Positions 17,216 to 25,030 are shown, counted from the first letter of the stretch. The stretch: 34,924 bases of DNA from Paractinoplanes deccanensis (GCF_016862115.1 NZ_BOMI01000210.1:1-34924); one strand, 5' to 3'. A program made the numbers and translations. Notes: generated by a model from the sequence alone, not told the origin.

Positions 17216-17248
17216 TTCAGCCGCTCTTCAGGTCTTGCGCCGTAGTTT
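17216..17248 (+). promoter_or_regulatory. Response-regulator box and -10 of spo0M
   Basis: TTCAGCCGCTCTTCAGG (17216-17232) is a perfect box. TAGTTT (17243-17248) follows after exactly 10 nt and makes the best -10 of the set. A transcript starting near 17255 would have a 25-nt leader with the AAGGAG site of spo0M. This places a gene nearly 3 kb from the kinase/regulator pair in the same regulon. Confidence 0.72.
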
Positions 17249-17280
17249 CTCCTCCGTGCTGTTCGATCGAAGGAGATGAC

Positions 17281-18135
17281 ATGTTTCTCAAGAAGATGAT
17301 GAACGCCTTCGGCCTCGGCGGGCCGACCATCGACACCGTTCTGGACGGTCCCGGGCAGCCCGGCTCACCGGTGACCGGCAGCGTCGAACTCGTGGGCGGT
17401 GGTTCGTCGGCCACTGTCGAGCACATCACGCTGGTCCTGGTCGCGGGCGATGACACCGAAATCTTCCGGACCATGGTGAGTGGGCCGGTTCCGCTGGGCG
17501 AGGACGAGCGAAAGGCGATCCCCTTCCAGATCGCTCTGCCATGGGAGATGCCCATCACCATCAGCGGTGCGGCACTGGGATTGCGCGCCGAGGCGGAAAT
17601 CGACAATGCCACGGTCAAGGGCGACATCGGCATGCTTTCCGTTCAGCCCCTTCCCGTTCAGTGGCGGATCCTGGAGGCTTTCGGCACGCTCGGGTGGGCC
17701 CTCGAGGATGCCGGCATTCAATTCACGAAGGTCCCTTTCGCTCGGCCGGCGCTGCCGGTGCAGCAGGTCTTCGCGCTCAGGCCCGCACCCCAATATGCGA
17801 GCGAGGTCGGCGCGATCGAGCTGATCTTCAATGTGACATCGCAGAACGTCGAAGTTCTGGTGGGGTCCGGACAGCAAGGCTTTCCCGGCCGCTACGACCG
17901 TTACACCGTCGCCCACGCCGACGCGGACACCGTGGACTGGGCGCCGCAGGTGGACGGTTGGGTGCGTCAAGCCCTGGAGCACCGCGTGACGGCGATTCCC
18001 CTCTCCCGCGATCACGATGACGACAGCGGGCCCGGGATCGCCGGCACCGTCGCGGGTGTCGTGGGCGGTGTCGCGGCCGGCTACGTCGCCGGCGAGGTCC
18101 TGGACGACCTCTTCGATGATGACGATGACGACTGA
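17281..18135 (+). CDS. spo0M: Spo0M-family (sporulation-control, arrestin-like) protein
   Basis: This 284-residue protein begins MFLKKMMNAFGLGGPTIDTVLDGPG and continues with two arrestin-like beta-sandwich halves (PVTGSVELVGG, IPFQIALPWEMPIT, PVQWRILEAFGTLGWALEDAG, PLPVQQVFALRP). A Gly/Ala-rich stretch (about 255-272) leads to a tail of consecutive Asp residues. The start is set by AAGGAGATGAC just before ATG 17281; an in-frame start at 17176 is upstream of the promoter and is rejected. Family members influence sporulation or cell-shape control and localise in the cytoplasm. The regulator box suggests a role in the envelope-stress response here. Confidence 0.88.
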   Translation: MFLKKMMNAFGLGGPTIDTVLDGPGQPGSPVTGSVELVGGGSSATVEHITLVLVAGDDTEIFRTMVSGPVPLGEDERKAIPFQIALPWEMPITISGAALGLRAEAEIDNATVKGDIGMLSVQPLPVQWRILEAFGTLGWALEDAGIQFTKVPFARPALPVQQVFALRPAPQYASEVGAIELIFNVTSQNVEVLVGSGQQGFPGRYDRYTVAHADADTVDWAPQVDGWVRQALEHRVTAIPLSRDHDDDSGPGIAGTVAGVVGGVAAGYVAGEVLDDLFDDDDDD

Positions 18136-18366
18136 CAAGACGGCAGTTCAGCAATCGCCGCCGGGCTGGACGAGGACCGACTCGTGGGCGAATATCCCCG
18201 CCCGGGGCGCGGCCGCGGAGCCTCAGCTTGCCGGGATCCGGCCCGCCGTCCGAGGCCGGTGATGGCGGGCCCGGAGCGCCGCCCATACCTCGTCGACGTG
18301 CAGGCGGCGTGGCTGCGATGTCGTTGACCATCGACATGCCTTGTCCTGCGTGACCACGCTCGGCGA

Positions 18367-18831
18367 GTGGCCGCGCGGGTCGGGGTGGGCGGCGGCCCGC
18401 GGTCCCACGATGTCGTCACCGTCGGATTCGTGGTCAGCTTGCCTGTCCTGGCGTTGATGTTCGTTCCGGTGTTCTTCGTGGGCGGACATTGGGCCACGCT
18501 GGTCTGGCCGGCCGCAATCCTCACCGCTATCCCTGTGCGTCAGCGCAACAACGTCGTCTACGGCGTCGCGGTCACCCTGGCCCTGACCGGGCTGGTGCAG
18601 GACCTGCTGGCCGCCACCCCGCGCGGCTCGACACAGGGCTGGGCGGTACTCGGACTGCAAGCACCTGGAGCACGCCTATCCCGGAGTCAAACCGGCCGAC
18701 TGGAACCAACGGCAGCAACACATCGAGGCCAGTCTCCGTGAGCACGGCCGTATGAAAGCACTCACGTCGATGCTCAGATCCTCACCGGCCGACGCCGGAG
18801 CTGAGCTCGGCAACGTGCCTGTCCAACTCTG
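18367..18831 (+). pseudogene. Small membrane-protein remnant, possibly frameshifted
   Basis: From a GTG at 18367 one frame encodes three hydrophobic segments (VVTVGFVVSLPVLALMFVPVFF, ATLVWPAAILTAIPV and VVYGVAVTLALTGLVQDLLA) to about 18650. Near 18657 a second frame looks more coding-like (HLEHAYPGVKPADWNQRQQH, then IEASLREHGRM) and ends at 18831. They may be parts of one gene joined by a frameshift or two scraps; I do not recognise either family. The 18136-18366 gap upstream holds nothing I can support. Confidence 0.3.
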
Positions 18832-18851
18832 ATCATCGAAGGTTCTCTTGA

Positions 18852-19023
18852 CCCGATTGGGCCGACCCGCATGCCGAAGGCCAAGCGGTGATCGCGGCAT
18901 TGCCCGCGGGCGTGGGCGAGCTCCAGATGATCGAGGGCGCCGGGGCACTACCCGCACGACCAGTTCCCGGAGCAGATCGCAGCGCTGGTGCTGTCGTTCT
19001 TGCGAGCGAATATCAATGCCTGA
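18852..19023 (+). pseudogene. Alpha/beta-hydrolase C-terminal remnant
   Basis: Reading DWADPHAEGQAVIAALPAG and then LQMIEGAGHYPHDQFPEQIA, the sequence matches the C-terminus of alpha/beta hydrolases around the catalytic His (GAGHYPH). One extra G near 18950 shifts the frame in the middle, and everything upstream of 18852 is lost. It ends just before the marR promoter. Hydrolases are often controlled by neighbouring MarR-type regulators, so this may once have been a target gene. Confidence 0.6.
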
Positions 19024-19099
19024 GCCGCCGAAGGCCCGGGCCTTGCTGCTGCACGCGGTACTCCGCTCGCTGACAACGACTGATCATGCCCGGGCGAAC

Positions 19100-19129
19100 T
19101 TGATCGTTCGAATTCTAAGCAAGTAAACT
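19100..19129 (+). promoter_or_regulatory. marR promoter with embedded operator
   Basis: TTGATC (19100-19105) and TAAACT (19124-19129) are 18 nt apart. Between them CGTTCGAATTCTAAGC (19105-19120) matches 13 of 16 positions of the palindrome at 20914. The GTG start lies 6 nt after the -10, so the message would be leaderless. Binding in the spacer would block transcription, as expected for self-repression. Confidence 0.65.
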
Positions 19130-19135
19130 CGCCGG

Positions 19136-19642
19136 GTGAGCGATCCGTCCCCCGGCCTGAATTCGGAGCAGCTCGGCGCCTACTTCGCGTTGATGGAGGT
19201 GAGCAGCCTCCTGCAGTACGCGGTGGACGAGCACCTGCGCGCCGACGGTGACCTCAGCTACGTCCAGTTCCAGATCCTGGCCCGGCTGGTCGACGCTCCC
19301 GAGGGTCGGCTGCGGATGACCGACCTGGCCGACGGTGTGGTGTACAGCCGCAGCGGCCTGACCTACCAGGCCGGCCTGCTGGAGAAGCGCGGCCTGATCA
19401 CCCGCGCGCCGTCGCCGGACGACGAGCGCAGCGTCATGGTCACGGTCACCGACGCGGGCCGCGATCTCATCGCGCACGTACTGCCGGGGCACGTGGAACG
19501 CGTACGGCAGCTGCTGTTCGACCCGATGAAGGGCCGCGACCTCGCCACCCTCAGCGGTGTGCTGGGCCGGGTCCGCGAACACATGCGGGCCACCCCGCCC
19601 CGCTCGGCCAAGCCCCGAGCCGGCCGCAACCGGGCCGAGTGA
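19136..19642 (+). CDS. MarR-family transcriptional regulator
   Basis: This 168-residue winged-helix protein has dimerisation helices at both ends and a DNA-binding core LRMTDLADGVVYSRSGLTYQAGLLEKRGLI followed by the wing motif RAPSPDDERSVMVTVTDAG, typical of MarR repressors that release DNA on binding small phenolic or oxidising ligands. The GTG start is chosen from its promoter and the N-terminal SDPSPGLNSEQLG. A basic tail (PRSAKPRAGRNRAE) is unusual in length. Likely targets are itself and the operon at 20987-23384, which share its palindromic operator. Confidence 0.9.
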   Translation: MSDPSPGLNSEQLGAYFALMEVSSLLQYAVDEHLRADGDLSYVQFQILARLVDAPEGRLRMTDLADGVVYSRSGLTYQAGLLEKRGLITRAPSPDDERSVMVTVTDAGRDLIAHVLPGHVERVRQLLFDPMKGRDLATLSGVLGRVREHMRATPPRSAKPRAGRNRAE

Positions 19643-19653
19643 GGAGCGGCGGG

Positions 19654-20472
19654 ATGGATCGGGCGTTGCTGGCCGACTTCCTGCGGGCCCGGCGCGACGC
19701 GCTGCGGCCGGAGGACGTCGGGCTGCCCGCGGGTTCTCGACGCCGTACCGGCGGGTTGCGCCGCGAGGAGGTCGCGGTGCTGGCCGGCATGTCGGCCGAC
19801 TACTACAGCCGCCTCGAGCAGCAGCGGGGCCCGATGCCGTCCGAGCAGATGCTGGCCGCGCTGGCCCGCAGCCTCAAGCTCAGCCCGAGCGAACGCGATC
19901 ACCTGTTCCACCTCGGCGGCCACTCGGCGCCGCGGCGGGCGTTACGGGACGAGCAGGCCAGCCCGGCCATGCGGCGGATCGTCGAGCGCATGTCGGACAC
20001 GCCGGCGATCGTGCTCTCCCGGTTCGGCGAGGCGCTGCTGCAGACCCGGCCGGCGGTCGCCCTGCTGGGCGACTACACCAGCTTTCAAGGCATGGCCCGC
20101 TATCTGGTCTACCGCTGGTTCACCGATCCGGCGCAACGCGCCCTCTTCCCGCCGGAGGACCACGACATCCGGGGCCGGGTCTTCACCGCGGAGATCCGCG
20201 CGGCGTACACGGCCGACCCCACCGGAACGGCCGGCGAGATCGTCGACGCCCTGCTGTCCGTCAGTCCCGAGTTCGCCGAGGTCTGGCGGCGGCACGAGGT
20301 GGGCGTCGTCCATCACAACGATCTCAAGCGTTACCGCCACCCCGAGCAAGGCGAGCTGTGGCTGACCGCCCGGCGGCTGATCGACCCCGACGAAGGCCAG
20401 GAGCTGTTGGTCTACCTGGCCGAGCCCGGCTCACCGAGCGAGGAGAAGCTCCGGCGCCTGAGCGCCATGTGA
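19654..20472 (+). CDS. XRE-type regulator with MmyB-like ligand-binding domain
   Basis: This 272-residue protein has an N-terminal helix-turn-helix (LRREEVAVLAGMSADYYSRLEQ, about residues 35-57) and a C-terminal PAS-like MmyB domain (about 105-270) starting DTPAIVLSRFGEALLQTRPA. It ends with GELWLTARRLIDPDEGQELLVYLAEPGSPSEEKLRRL. Such actinobacterial regulators often control a neighbouring dehydrogenase and bind a fatty-acid-like ligand. The start ATG 19654 is preceded by GAGGAGCGGCGGG and follows the marR stop by 11 nt, so the two may be co-transcribed. It is partly duplicated just downstream. Confidence 0.9.
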   Translation: MDRALLADFLRARRDALRPEDVGLPAGSRRRTGGLRREEVAVLAGMSADYYSRLEQQRGPMPSEQMLAALARSLKLSPSERDHLFHLGGHSAPRRALRDEQASPAMRRIVERMSDTPAIVLSRFGEALLQTRPAVALLGDYTSFQGMARYLVYRWFTDPAQRALFPPEDHDIRGRVFTAEIRAAYTADPTGTAGEIVDALLSVSPEFAEVWRRHEVGVVHHNDLKRYRHPEQGELWLTARRLIDPDEGQELLVYLAEPGSPSEEKLRRLSAM

Positions 20473-20507
20473 CGGTTATCCACGGACAAAAAGTCCGTGG
20501 ATAACCG
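20473..20507. terminator. Perfect 15-bp hairpin, probable terminator after the XRE gene
   Basis: CGGTTATCCACGGAC (20473-20487) pairs perfectly with 20493-20507 around an AAAAA loop, and begins right after the TGA of the XRE gene. There is no U tract, as is common in high-GC bacteria. Each arm holds TTATCCAC, close to a DnaA box, probably by chance. Confidence 0.75.
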
Positions 20508-20574
20508 CGCCATTCACCTTGTTCCCGGTTCCCGCCACGCTGGACGGGCCGGAGAACGACAGGGGGTGAGGGCG

Positions 20575-20889
20575 ATGGAGCAGGAACGGGTCGGACCGCT
20601 GCTGGCGCGTCTCGTTGAGCGGCTGCCGGATCGCCCGGCGATCGTGTTCTCGCGGTTCGGTGAGGTGCTGCTGCCGACTCGTCCCGCGGCGATCCTGCTC
20701 AGCGACCACCGCCTGGCCGAGGTGGGGGTCATGCCGGGCTCGCGCCTGCGGCGCTACCGGCACGCCCTTCTGGGTGAGCTGGAGCTGTACCGCCACGTCC
20801 TGGTCGATCCCGACGAGCGTCAGGTTCTGCTCTTCTTCACCACCGTGCCCGGCTCGGCGAGCGACGAGAAGCTCCGCCGACTGATGTAG
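20575..20889 (+). pseudogene. HTH-less, internally deleted copy of the XRE/MmyB regulator
   Basis: The 104-residue product matches two separated parts of the upstream regulator: DRPAIVFSRFGEVLLPTRPA to the start of the ligand domain, and EVGVMPGSRLRRYRH through SDEKLRRLM to its end. The helix-turn-helix and about 75 residues of the middle are missing. The ATG 20575 has an AGGGGGTGAGG site, so it may still be translated. It is either a decaying tandem duplicate or a small truncated sensor; I favour decay because the pocket is deleted. Confidence 0.6.
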
Positions 20890-20911
20890 CCCGGGTCACA
20901 CCGATCCGCTA

Positions 20912-20964
20912 TTGCTTCGAATTCGAAGCGCAGTATGGTCAAGATGTGCTTCGAAAACGAAGCA
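20912..20964 (+). promoter_or_regulatory. Promoter and two operators of the oxidoreductase operon
   Basis: The perfect 16-bp palindrome GCTTCGAATTCGAAGC (20914-20929) overlaps a -35-like TTGCTT (20912) and the spacer. TATGGT (20934-20939) is the -10. A second site TGCTTCGAAAACGAAGCA (20947-20964), imperfect only at its AAAA centre, lies at the expected start of transcription. The centres are 34 bp apart. The sites resemble the marR promoter site, so MarR is the expected binder. Confidence 0.78.
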
Positions 20965-20986
20965 ACTACGAGAGAGAAGGCTTCCG

Positions 20987-21880
20987 ATGAAGGCAGTGCG
21001 ATTCCACGAGTACGGTGACCCGGCCGTCCTGCGCTACGAGGACGCCGAGCGCCCCGTCCCGGCCGCCGGCCAGGTGCTGGTCCGGGTCGCCGGTACGTCG
21101 TTCAACGGCGTCGACGGCAACATCCGCGCCGGTTTCATGCGGGGCCCGATTCCGGTGACGCTGCCGCACACGCCCGGCATCGACGTCTCCGGCACGGTCG
21201 AGGAGCTGGGCGAGGGCGTGACCGCCGTTCAGGCCGGGGACCGGGTCGTCGGCTTTCTGCCGATGACCGGCGACGGCGCCGCCGCCGAGTACGTGCTGGC
21301 CCCGGCCGAGATCCTGGCCCCGGCGCCGGCGAGCATTCCCCTGGCCGACGCGGCCGCGCTGCCCACGGTGGGTCTGACCGCCTGGCAGGCGCTGTTCGAC
21401 CACGCCAAGCTCACCGCCGGGCAGCGGGTGCTTATCAACGGCGCCCGCGGGGCGGTCGGCTCCTACGCCGTCCAGCTGGCCGAGAACGCCGGCGCCGAGG
21501 TCGTCGCCGTCAACGGCCCCCGCAGCGAGGACGGCCTGCGCACCATCGACGAGGTGACCGAGCCGGTCGACGTGGCGCTCAACCTGGCCCCGGTCGAGCC
21601 GGACCGGCTGACCGCGCTGGTCCGGCTGATCCGCGACGGCGGCGTCCTGGTCAACACGACGGTCTGGATGCCCGCGCCGTCCGACGAGGCCCGGGGCGTA
21701 CGCGGCATCGACCTCTTCGTTCGCAGCGACGCCCGCCAGCTCGCGCACCTGGTGTCGCTGGTCGACGCGGGCGAGCTGCGGGTCGACGTGGCCGAGCGGG
21801 TGCCGCTGGCCGAGCTGGCCACCGTGCACGCCCGCGCCGCCGCCGGCGAGCTGTCCGGCAAGACCGTCATCGTCGCCTGA
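20987..21880 (+). CDS. Zinc-free NADP-dependent quinone-oxidoreductase/alcohol-dehydrogenase family enzyme
   Basis: This 297-residue medium-chain reductase has the GroES-like start MKAVRFHEYGDPAVLRYED, LPHTPGIDVSGTVEELGEGV, a Rossmann fold opening VLINGARGAVGSYAVQLAENAG, and the C-terminal ELSGKTVIVA. The catalytic zinc ligands of true alcohol dehydrogenases are not present, as in quinone oxidoreductases. The Rossmann region is slightly shorter than usual after VVAVNGPRSEDGLR. ATG 20987 follows GAGAGAAGG. It leads a three-gene operon with an NmrA-like and a cupin gene, under MarR-type operators, which suggests response to quinone or electrophile stress. Confidence 0.86.
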   Translation: MKAVRFHEYGDPAVLRYEDAERPVPAAGQVLVRVAGTSFNGVDGNIRAGFMRGPIPVTLPHTPGIDVSGTVEELGEGVTAVQAGDRVVGFLPMTGDGAAAEYVLAPAEILAPAPASIPLADAAALPTVGLTAWQALFDHAKLTAGQRVLINGARGAVGSYAVQLAENAGAEVVAVNGPRSEDGLRTIDEVTEPVDVALNLAPVEPDRLTALVRLIRDGGVLVNTTVWMPAPSDEARGVRGIDLFVRSDARQLAHLVSLVDAGELRVDVAERVPLAELATVHARAAAGELSGKTVIVA

Positions 21881-21907
21881 ACCCCGAATCCGACAGGAGA
21901 GCTTTCG

Positions 21908-22849
21908 ATGTCGTACGACAGAATCATCGCGGTGCTCGGCGCGACCGGCACGCAGGGCGGCGCGGTGGCGCGGGCGCTGCTGGCCGACGGCCAATTCGCC
22001 GTACGGGCGGTCACCCGCAGCGCCGGCTCCGCCAAGGCTGAGGCGCTGGCCCGGCTCGGCGCCCAGGTGGTGGAGGCCGACCTCGGCGACGAGGAGAGCC
22101 TGCGCCGGGCGTTCGAGGGCGCGTACGGCGCGTTCCTGGTCACGCCGTACTGGGAGCACCGCTCCCCCACCCGGGAACTGGCCGAAGTGGAGAACATCAT
22201 CGCCGCGGCCAAGGCCGCCCGCCTCCAGCACGTCCTGTGGTCGACGCTCGAAGACACCCGGGAAGCGATCGGGGCCGGGGACGACCGGATGCCGGTCATC
22301 GGCGACGGCTACCGGGTGCCGCACTTCGACGTCAAAGGCGGCGACGCCGACGCGCTGTTCGCGAAGTCCGGGCTGCCCACCACGTACCTGCTGATGTCCT
22401 TCTACTGGGACAACCTGCTCGGCCTGGCCAAACCCCAACGCGACCCGGACGGCACGCTCGCCATGCACCTGCCGCTCGGCGACACACCCGTCGCCGGCGT
22501 CGCCTCGGAAGACATCGGCCAGCTGGCGCTGAACGTGCTGCGCCAGCCCGCGGAAACGATCGGCGCCACCATCCCGGTCGTCGGCGCCTACGCGACCGGC
22601 GAACAGATGGCGGCCGCGCTCGGCACCGTCCTCGGCGAGCCGGTGGCCTACCGCCCACCCACCCACGACCAGTTCCGCGGCTTCGGCTTCCCCGGAGCCG
22701 ACGAGCTGGGCAACATGTTCCAGTACTACGCCGAGTTCCCCGACTCCTACCTCGGCCGCCGCGACCTCGATGCCGCACGCGCCTACAACCCCGACCCGCT
22801 CAGCCTCACCGACTTCCTGGCCGCCCACCGCGCCGAGCTCGAGGCCTGA
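21908..22849 (+). CDS. NmrA-family NAD(P)-binding protein
   Basis: This 313-residue atypical short-chain dehydrogenase has nucleotide-binding motif VLGATGTQGGAVARALL at the N-terminus, then VEADLGDEESLRRAFEGAYGAFLV and the NmrA-type middle VPHFDVKGGDADALFAKSGL. The C-terminal part (PTHDQFRGFGFPGADELGNM) fits the family. Some members sense NAD(P) redox state, others reduce quinones; no catalytic Tyr-Lys pair is obvious, so a sensing role is possible. It starts 27 nt after the oxidoreductase stop, with an AGGAGAG site, and is in the same operon. Confidence 0.86.
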   Translation: MSYDRIIAVLGATGTQGGAVARALLADGQFAVRAVTRSAGSAKAEALARLGAQVVEADLGDEESLRRAFEGAYGAFLVTPYWEHRSPTRELAEVENIIAAAKAARLQHVLWSTLEDTREAIGAGDDRMPVIGDGYRVPHFDVKGGDADALFAKSGLPTTYLLMSFYWDNLLGLAKPQRDPDGTLAMHLPLGDTPVAGVASEDIGQLALNVLRQPAETIGATIPVVGAYATGEQMAAALGTVLGEPVAYRPPTHDQFRGFGFPGADELGNMFQYYAEFPDSYLGRRDLDAARAYNPDPLSLTDFLAAHRAELEA

Positions 22850-22883
22850 ACAAATCTCGTCACCACTGAAGGAGTTCGCGCTG

Positions 22884-23384
22884 ATGATTCCGGACGACGA
22901 TCCGACCCGCTCGCTCACCGTGGCAAACCCGGACGACCCGACCATCACCTACATCTCGCTCGTGGGCAACACCTACGGCATGTTGATCACCGGCGAACAG
23001 ACCAACGGCCAGTACTGCCTGATCGATATGCGCGTGCCCGACGGCGGCGGCCCGCCCCCACACCGGCACGATTTCGAAGAAATGTTCATGATCCTTGAGG
23101 GCGAAATCGAATTCACCTTCCGCGGCGAGAAGCACACCGTACGAGCCGGAGACACGGTCAACATCCCGGCCAACGCCCCGCACAACTTCCGCAACGTCTC
23201 CGGCGCCCCGGCCCGCATGCTTTGCATGTGCACGCCCGCCGGCCAGGACGAATACTTCACGCGGATCGGCGACATCGTCGCCGGCCCGGACGCCCCACCG
23301 CCGCATCTCTCCGACGACGAACTCGCGGACCGTCGCCGGCGTGCGGGCGAACTAGCCTCGACCTACCGGAGCGAGTTCCTGTAA
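22884..23384 (+). CDS. Cupin-domain protein
   Basis: This 166-residue small beta-barrel protein has cupin motif 1 (PPPHRHDFEEMFMILEGEIEF, His residues and Glu for metal) at about residues 53-75 and motif 2 (GDTVNIPANAPHNFRN) at about 90-106. A polar C-terminal tail follows (LSDDELADRRRRAGELAS). It probably binds a divalent metal; the substrate is unknown. The ATG 22884 follows GAAGGAG, 34 nt after the NmrA-like stop, so it is the last gene of the operon. Its stop is close to the IS5 fragment. Confidence 0.85.
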   Translation: MIPDDDPTRSLTVANPDDPTITYISLVGNTYGMLITGEQTNGQYCLIDMRVPDGGGPPPHRHDFEEMFMILEGEIEFTFRGEKHTVRAGDTVNIPANAPHNFRNVSGAPARMLCMCTPAGQDEYFTRIGDIVAGPDAPPPHLSDDELADRRRRAGELASTYRSEFL

Positions 23385-23430
23385 GAACTCCTAACTCAAT
23401 CGGGTGCATGGCATGACCTGATATTTGATC

Positions 23431-23648
23431 GGACCGTTGTCGCTGACAAGAGGAAGCGCGACCCCCAGCCGTGGCTGGTCGACGACGACCTTTGGGCCCG
23501 CATCGAGCGACTGCTGCCCAAGCAGCCGCCGCGTTCGGGCCCTGGTCGCCGGCCGGTCGATGACCGCAAGTGTTGTGCGGCATCTTGTCTGTCCTGTTCA
23601 CCGGCATCCGCTGGGAACGGCCGCCGAACGAGCTTGGCTGCTCTCGGC
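23431..23648 (+). pseudogene. IS5-family transposase N-terminal fragment, frameshifted
   Basis: The plus strand reads PQPWLVDDDLWARIERLLP, then GPGRRPVDDRK and, after one missing base near 23574, LCGILSVLFTGIRWERPPNE with LGCS. This is the N-terminal part of an IS5-type transposase, cut at about 23648 by the IS3 fragment. No intact start is seen. Confidence 0.65.
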
Positions 23649-23650
23649 GG

Positions 23651-24085
23651 GTGCAGGGGTGAGGTTATGTGGTTCGGCTTGGCCGGCCTGCCGGCTGTGC
23701 CAGGCGGTCTCGTATTCGTCCGGGCTGAGGTAACCCAGCTCGCGTTGGATGCGGCGGGTGTTGTACCAGCCACCGATGTATTCGAAGATCGCGTTCTCGG
23801 CCTCGTCGCGGGTCCGCCACGACGTTCGGTAGACCAGTTCGATCTTCAGGGTTGACCAGAAGTTCTCCATCAGAGCGTTGTCGTAGGAGTCACCGACCGA
23901 GCCCATCGAGGGAAGGATTCCGTCGTCGCGTAAGCGTTGCGCGAAGCGGAACGACGTATAGTTCGAGCCCCTGTCCGAGTAGCGGATCAGTTCGCGGTCA
24001 CGGACATCACGCGACCAGACTCCGTACTCGGGGGCGGCGAGGACCAGGTCGGTGCCACACCGGCTCGAGGTCTCCCCGTTACCTT
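23651..24085 (-). pseudogene. IS3-family transposase OrfB, C-terminal fragment
   Basis: The fragment contains the second catalytic Asp in RYSDRGSNYTSFRFAQRL, the Glu in MGSVGDSYDNALMENFWSTL, and the family end ELGYLSPDEYETAWHSRQ. The N-terminal part with the first Asp is missing; coding similarity stops at about 24085 where IS110 leader sequence begins. The outer end is set near 23651 by TGCAGGGG. It resembles the IS3 end at the right edge of the window. Confidence 0.75.
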
Positions 24086-24089
24086 TTTG

Positions 24090-24330
24090 ATCGTCCCCGA
24101 TGGGGACTGCTCGGTCGCTCGGTCCGGTATGGCTTAATGCCCCTGTCGTACGCATGATCCGGGGGGTGTTGTCGCCGGACCGGGTGGCGTCGGCGGACCG
24201 CTGATAGGGACCCGGCCACCGTTCGGGGTAGGTCTCTTCGTAACGTGGCTGCCGGCAGTCCGACGCTCTGACCCGCGGCCGAGCCCATGATGGACTCGCG
24301 GGGAGGCGAGGCGTACACGACGAGTACGGC
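24090..24330 (+). other. IS110 left-end leader, possible bridge-RNA locus
   Basis: This 240-nt non-coding stretch lies between the truncated IS3 OrfB and the IS110 transposase start. In IS110-group elements this leader encodes the bridge RNA. I see short pairable segments (for example GTCCCCGATGGGGAC, 24094-24108) but did not fold it. The function is inferred from position only. Confidence 0.35.
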
Positions 24331-25030
24331 GTGTTCCTGGGCCTGGACGTCGGCAAGAGCGATCACCATGCGGTCGCGCTGGACCCGGCGGGCAAGCGGC
24401 TGCACGACGCACCGCTGCCGAACACCGAGGCCGGGCCGCGCAAACTGTCCGACAAACTCGGCCGGCACGGCCGGATCCTGGCGGTGGTCGACCAGCCCGC
24501 CTCGATCGGCGCCCTGCCGGTCGCGGTCGCCCGGGCATGGGGGCATCAGGTCGGCTATCTGCCCGGTCTGGTCATGCGGCGGCTCGCCGACCTGCACCCG
24601 GGCACGGCCAAAACCGATGCCCGCGACGCCTACGTGATCGCCGATGCGGCACGCACGTTGCCTCACACGCTGCGCCGCATCGACGCCGGCGATGACACCC
24701 TCGCCGAGCTGGAGATGCTGGTCGGCTACGACGACGACCTCGCCGGCGAGTCACGCGCATCGCTGACCGGATCCGCGGACTGCTCACCCAGATCCACCCA
24801 CCACTGGAACGCGTGCTCAGCCCGAAAGTGCAGCATCCCGCCGTCCTCGAAGCGCTGTCGCGGTGTGGTGGACCAGCCGGGCTGCGTAAAGCCGGCCGGT
24901 CGAAACTCGCCGAGATCGTCAAACCCCGGGCTCCGCGGATGGGCGTTCGCCTGGTTGAAGAGGTCTTCGCCGCCCTTGATGCTCAGACGTTGCCGGTGGT
25001 TACCGGACCAATGGCCCGATCAAGATCTCA
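24331..25030 (+). pseudogene. IS110-family transposase, frameshifted and 3'-truncated
   Basis: From GTG 24331 the protein reads FLGLDVGKSDHHAVALD, then VVDQPASIGALPVAVARA, YLPGLVMRRLADLHPGTAKT and DARDAYVIADAARTLPHTL, all typical of IS110 transposases. One base is missing near 24758, so the rest (TRIADRIRGLLTQIHPPLER and CGGPAGLRKAGRSKL) lies in another frame. Similarity ends at about 25010-25030 after the AALDAQT motif, so the Ser-containing C-terminal domain is lost. Confidence 0.8.

Noticed and set aside
20473..20507. Replication origin suggested by TTATCCAC in both hairpin arms
   Set aside because: Only two imperfect DnaA-like sites exist, both forced by the stem. There is no cluster, AT-rich region or replication gene.
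20966..22948. A 660-residue open frame on the minus strand
   Set aside because: It is antisense to the oxidoreductase and NmrA-like genes, which have clear motifs and ribosome-binding sites.
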